Below the pieces are notes generated by a model. It was not told the origin of the DNA and searched no databases. It was given only the letters and a program-made list of their open reading frames with translations. A program made the position numbers and the translations under genes. A stretch of DNA of 7,318 nucleotides from an uncultured Rhodospirillales bacterium (lineage in GTDB: Bacteria > Pseudomonadota > Alphaproteobacteria > Rhodospirillales > Defluviicoccaceae): assembly GCA_937127205.1 (NCBI GenBank), contig CAKZLS010000373.1, positions 1 through 7,318 of the forward strand, written 5' to 3'. Positions 4,086 to 7,318 of this stretch are shown piece by piece (within the stretch, counting starts at the first letter, position 1; each line of letters begins with the position of its first letter).

Positions 4086-6170
4086 ATGAAGACTATTAAG
4101 CGAGGGAACACCGGTGTCAATCTTAGGGCAACGCTGGCGAGGGGAAGGCGTCGCCGCGAATGGCTGGGGTTGCCGCTTCTTCTCGCCGCTGGAAGCATGG
4201 CCATTTCCGTGCCGGTTGTCGCCCAAGACATGGCACCGACGCCGGCCGAGGCACCTGAAATGACTACAACAGGCCCAACAGGTTCCCTGATGAACGCCAC
4301 CTTGCCGGATACGGTTGTGACGGCGACCCGGTATCCGGTGGATCCACGTACGGTCGGCAGCTCGATCTCGGTGATCACCGCCGAAGATCTGGAGGACACC
4401 CAGACGCGCGCTGTCTCCGATGTTCTCCGCGACGTGCCGGGCGTGGCGGTGAGCCGGACCGGTGGCGTCGGATCGCGGACAGCGGTGCGAATTCGCGGCG
4501 CGGAGGCCAATCAAACCTTCATGATTATCGATGGCGTCAAGGCCAACGACCCCGCCTTGGGCAACGAGTTCGACTTCGCCAACCTGTTCGCCGGCGACAT
4601 CGAGCGCATCGAAGTGCTGCGCGGCCCTCAGGCCACACTCTACGGCAGCAACACTATCGGCGGCGTGATCAATATCATTACCAAGCGTGGCAAGTCCGGC
4701 CTACCGGTCGTCACGGGGCGCGCCGAGGGCGGATCATTCGGCACCTTCGACGGTGGGTCCAGCGTGAGTGGCGGAAACGATGTCTTTTCCGCGTTTCTCG
4801 GCGTGAACGGATACCGGACGTCCGGGATCAACGTCTCGGAAAATGGAGGCGAGAACGACGGTTATTGGAACACCAACGTCAACGCCAACTTCACGGCCAC
4901 GCCAATTGAGAATTTCGAGGTCACCGGAACGGGGCGCTACGTCTACAGCGAGTTCGAATTCGATAGCGACGGGCCCGATACCCGGGGCGGCTTTAACATC
5001 GCGACCGATGCCGACGATTTGAACAAGAGCGCGCTGTTTACGGGTCGATTGCAGGGAAAGCTGACTCTTTTCGAAGGCATGTGGGACCATATCGTCGGTT
5101 TTTCGGGTTTGCGGTCGACCAGAGACAACTTCGACAATGGCGATAAAACGTCCGAGTTCAACGCCACGCGGACCATTTACGACTATCAAACCAACCTGTT
5201 CGTGGAAACGCCCGAATTCGCCGACGCCAACCACGGACTGACATTCCTGTTCGAGCAGCAGAACGACACCGGAGACAGAAGCGGTTTCGGACCGTCTGTG
5301 GATTTCGATACCATCACCAACAATGGCTTCGCCGGCGAGTATCGGATCGGTCTGTGGGATCGTCTGTTCCTCACCGGTGGTGCTCGGTACGACGACAACA
5401 GCAACTTCGAGAATTTCGTCTCGCCGCGGTTCACCGGTTCGTTCGCGGTTACCGAAATCGGCGGTCGGCTTCACGGAAGCTGGGGCAAGGGCGTTCAGAA
5501 TCCCTCATTGACCGAGCTGTTCGGTTTCTTCGCGAACTTTGTCGGCAATCCCGATCTCAAACCCGAACAATCCACCGGTTGGGATGCGGGGTGGGAGCAG
5601 ACAATCATCGAAGACCGCCTCACCGCCGACGTTACCTACTTCAACAACCGCATCAAGGATTTCATCTCGTCGGCGCAGATCCCGGGTCAGAACGTGCGCA
5701 CTCCCGTCAATCTGGACGGAACGTCGAAGATTTGGGGCATTGAGGCGACCGTAACCGCCCGCATCGTCGACGGACTGACGGCCAATCTCGCCTACACCTA
5801 CACCGACGGCGAGGATCCCGAGGGTAACGAACTGGTGAGGCGTCCACCTCATGTGGGCAGCGCGGTTGTGAACTATGCGTTCCTCGAAGACGAGGCGGGC
5901 CGCAAACGCGCCAATATCAACACCTCCGTCCAGTACAACGGCAAACAAAAGGACATCGTGTTCCGGCCGTTCCCGCCAGGGGGCAGCGATTTCGAGACCT
6001 TGGATGCCTACACGCTGGTTAGCGTGGCCGGCAGCTACGAGTTCTACCCGGGTCTCGCGGTGACGGCCCGGATCGAGAACCTCCTCAACCAGGAATATCA
6101 GGAGGTTTATGGCTTCGAGACGCCCGGGATCGCCGGCTACGGCGGCCTCCGCGGCACGATCCGGTTCTGA
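4086..6170 (+). CDS. btuB: TonB-dependent outer-membrane vitamin B12 receptor BtuB
   Basis: BtuB takes up corrinoids through the outer membrane using TonB energy. I chose ATG 4086 because GAGG lies six bases upstream and the N-terminus then forms a twin-part signal: a basic region (RGRRRREW, 19-26), a hydrophobic stretch (27-45) and a likely cleavage after VVA at residue 46. The frame could also start at 4005, but that adds 27 poorly fitting residues. After a Pro/Thr-rich linker comes a TonB box DTVVTAT (75-81), close to the E. coli BtuB box. The plug (about 85-200) contains VRIRGAEANQTFMIIDG, IERIEVLRGPQATLYG and GGVINIITKRG. The rest is a beta-barrel ending in a phenylalanine (GLRGTIRF), the usual assembly signal. 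At 694 residues it is longer than E. coli BtuB (614). The riboswitch and btuF-btuC neighbours support corrinoids as substrate. Confidence 0.93.
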   Translation: MKTIKRGNTGVNLRATLARGRRRREWLGLPLLLAAGSMAISVPVVAQDMAPTPAEAPEMTTTGPTGSLMNATLPDTVVTATRYPVDPRTVGSSISVITAEDLEDTQTRAVSDVLRDVPGVAVSRTGGVGSRTAVRIRGAEANQTFMIIDGVKANDPALGNEFDFANLFAGDIERIEVLRGPQATLYGSNTIGGVINIITKRGKSGLPVVTGRAEGGSFGTFDGGSSVSGGNDVFSAFLGVNGYRTSGINVSENGGENDGYWNTNVNANFTATPIENFEVTGTGRYVYSEFEFDSDGPDTRGGFNIATDADDLNKSALFTGRLQGKLTLFEGMWDHIVGFSGLRSTRDNFDNGDKTSEFNATRTIYDYQTNLFVETPEFADANHGLTFLFEQQNDTGDRSGFGPSVDFDTITNNGFAGEYRIGLWDRLFLTGGARYDDNSNFENFVSPRFTGSFAVTEIGGRLHGSWGKGVQNPSLTELFGFFANFVGNPDLKPEQSTGWDAGWEQTIIEDRLTADVTYFNNRIKDFISSAQIPGQNVRTPVNLDGTSKIWGIEATVTARIVDGLTANLAYTYTDGEDPEGNELVRRPPHVGSAVVNYAFLEDEAGRKRANINTSVQYNGKQKDIVFRPFPPGGSDFETLDAYTLVSVAGSYEFYPGLAVTARIENLLNQEYQEVYGFETPGIAGYGGLRGTIRF

Positions 6171-7102
6171 TGTCGGAGATGGCGGCGCCTGACATATCCG
6201 AATTGGGTAACCCCAGGGGGGGGAGTATCAGGCGCCGCCGTCGCCTCGCGTTTGGCAAGGGGCTTTTACTGGCGGCTGTGTGCATCGCCGGGTCGATTTT
6301 GGGGGCCATGCCCAGCGTCGCAAAACCGTCGCGCATCGTTTCCATGAACCTCTGCACCGACCAGATCACCCTGGCGCTGGCCGATCGCGAACGGATCGCG
6401 TCGCTGAGCTATCTGGTGGCGAAACCGGATGGCTCTACGGCCGCGGAGGCGGCGCGGGGGATCCTCCTCAACCACGGGCTTTCGGAGGAGATCCTTCCGC
6501 TCGAGCCCGATCTGGTTATCGCCGGGCGATACACGTCCCGGCCCACCGTCTTTCTCTTCCAGCGGCTGGGTTACAATCTTATCGAAATGGACATCTCCCG
6601 GTCGATCCCCGACATCCGCGCGCGGATCCGCTCGCTTGGCACGGCCGTGGGCGAGGAACAGCGCGCGGAAGCCTTGATCGAGGAATTCGACGAAAGGCTC
6701 GCGTCCTTGACCGATGGCGCTGGAGGCCGACGGCCCACCGCCGTCTACCTCCAGCCCAACGGCTATACGGCCGGGCGCGGCAGTCTCGTTGGCGATATCA
6801 TCGAGCATGCCGGCTTCGAGAATCTGGGCGCGCGATTTGACATTTCGGGTCATGGAAAGGTGCCGCTTGAAACGCTCCTCTCCGCCGCCCCCGACGTGAT
6901 CATCACCGACGAGGAAAAGCCGCGCGCGCCGGCGTTAGCGTACGAGATCCTGAAACATCCCGCCTTCGCCGCCCTGACGGCCAAGGCGCACCGGGTTACG
7001 GTGCCCACACGCTACTGGGTCTGCGGCATGCCGGAGACGATCCGGGCGGTGGAGATTCTCGCCGAGGCTAGACGCCACATTGGTAAGGGGAGCGCGCCAT
7101 GA
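6170..7102 (+). CDS. btuF: Periplasmic corrinoid-binding protein BtuF of a BtuCDF importer
   Basis: The 310-residue protein is a class III ABC binding protein. ATG 6170 overlaps the btuB stop (TGATG), so translation is probably coupled; no good Shine-Dalgarno is seen. A later ATG at 6179 has GGAG directly against it, too close to work well. The signal peptide has a long N-region (1-20), a run of five arginines (21-25), a hydrophobic core (31-47) and likely cleavage after SVA (49-51). The mature part begins KPSRIVSMNLCTDQITLALAD, then ILPLEPDLVIAG (108-119), YLQPNGYTAGRGSL (193-206), APDVIITDE (240-248) and RYWVCGMPET (281-290). Cys62 and Cys285 could form a disulfide. It should deliver corrinoids to the permease encoded next. 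Position after btuB under a B12 riboswitch makes the assignment strong. A 12-bp inverted repeat and a G8 tract lie within codons 4-24. Confidence 0.9.
   Translation: MSEMAAPDISELGNPRGGSIRRRRRLAFGKGLLLAAVCIAGSILGAMPSVAKPSRIVSMNLCTDQITLALADRERIASLSYLVAKPDGSTAAEAARGILLNHGLSEEILPLEPDLVIAGRYTSRPTVFLFQRLGYNLIEMDISRSIPDIRARIRSLGTAVGEEQRAEALIEEFDERLASLTDGAGGRRPTAVYLQPNGYTAGRGSLVGDIIEHAGFENLGARFDISGHGKVPLETLLSAAPDVIITDEEKPRAPALAYEILKHPAFAALTAKAHRVTVPTRYWVCGMPETIRAVEILAEARRHIGKGSAP
6181..6239. repeat. Perfect 12-bp inverted repeat inside the start of btuF
   Basis: GGCGGCGCCTGA (6181-6192) and TCAGGCGCCGCC (6228-6239) are exact reverse complements around a 35-base loop. Further pairs outside (A6179-T6241, G6178-C6242, G6176-C6244, G6175-C6245) extend the stem with small interruptions back almost to the start codon. 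The loop includes G8 (6216-6223). No T-tract follows. The structure could slow ribosomes, protect the btuB mRNA end, or lower expression of the downstream genes. Confidence 0.75.
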
Positions 7103-7318
7103 CCGCTGCGACCCTGCGATCGGCGGCCGGTATTCGAGCGCCGTGGTCCCTGTCCCTTGGTCTTTCTGCACTTCTCGCCGTCCTTCTAGTGGTGTCCCTG
7201 TTTGCCGGCGCGGTCAGCATCCCCGCGGCAACCATCGCCGACGCCTTGCTGGGCCGCAACGCAACGGTTTTCGAGGTGATCGTTTGGGAACTGCGGGTCC
7301 CGCGCACCGTCCTCGCCG
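7099..7318 (+). CDS. btuC: Cobalamin ABC transporter permease BtuC (FecCD family), N-terminal part
   Basis: The gene runs off the right edge; 73 codons are visible. ATG 7099 overlaps the btuF stop as ATGA, with AAGGGGAG (7085-7092) six bases upstream. The visible part has a short Ala/Arg-containing lead (MTAATLRSAAGIRAPW), a first membrane helix (about 17-40, SLSLGLSALLAVLLVVSLFA), a SIPAATIADALLG segment typical of this family, and VIVWELRVPRTVLA (60-73), the well-known conserved R-x-PR turn of FecCD permeases. Two copies of such a subunit form the inner-membrane channel that accepts corrinoid from BtuF. Substrate is inferred from the riboswitch and the btuB-btuF context. An ATPase gene (btuD) would be expected next. 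Confidence 0.9.
   Translation, partial: MTAATLRSAAGIRAPWSLSLGLSALLAVLLVVSLFAGAVSIPAATIADALLGRNATVFEVIVWELRVPRTVLA

Noticed and set aside
3795..4514. Overlapping minus-strand open frames of 200 and 239 codons across the leader and the start of btuB
   Set aside because: They run antisense to the signal peptide and plug of btuB, with Arg/Ser-rich composition typical of shadow frames in GC-rich DNA and no recognisable motifs.
1..7318. CRISPR array, insertion sequence, integrase or other mobile-element signature
   Set aside because: No regularly spaced direct repeats, transposase-like frames or attachment sites were seen. The window reads as stable, operon-organised chromosome.

Overview
The window is GC-rich and densely coded. 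It looks like an alphaproteobacterium: the lipoprotein is of the CC0125/CC1285 type first named in Caulobacter, the -10 element resembles the alphaproteobacterial form, and the gene content fits. This placement is inferred from gene content only. Almost the whole window is devoted to uptake and salvage of corrinoids (vitamin B12 and its relatives).

Left unit, plus strand (1-2845): two proteins of unknown function with His-containing motifs (the first probably cut by the left window edge), then cbiZ (adenosylcobinamide amidohydrolase) and a BtuF-like corrinoid-binding protein with no signal peptide. The last three are packed tightly (1-nt overlap, then a 9-nt gap), so they are probably one operon. 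No riboswitch is visible in front of this unit, whose 5' end lies outside the window.

Centre, minus strand (2858-3406): a small outer-membrane-type lipoprotein gene, convergent with the left unit and divergent from the right one. Its upstream region (3407-3546) carries a 10-bp imperfect inverted repeat.

Right unit, plus strand (about 3547 to the end): a promoter, a well-preserved cobalamin riboswitch (about 3583-3761), an unusually long 5' leader of about 320 nt with several hairpins, then btuB (TonB-dependent receptor), btuF (periplasmic binding protein) and the first 73 codons of btuC (ABC permease). These overlap by a few bases (TGATG, ATGA), indicating translational coupling. A 12-bp perfect inverted repeat lies just inside btuF, at the btuB/btuF junction.

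Working model: BtuB brings corrinoids across the outer membrane, BtuF and BtuC (with an ATPase presumably encoded beyond the right edge) carry them into the cytoplasm, and CbiZ then cuts the side chain of adenosylated corrinoids that the cell cannot use, so they can be rebuilt with the preferred lower ligand. The signal-less BtuF paralogue and the two unknown proteins sit where accessory factors for that cytoplasmic step would be expected. Their role is inferred from position only.
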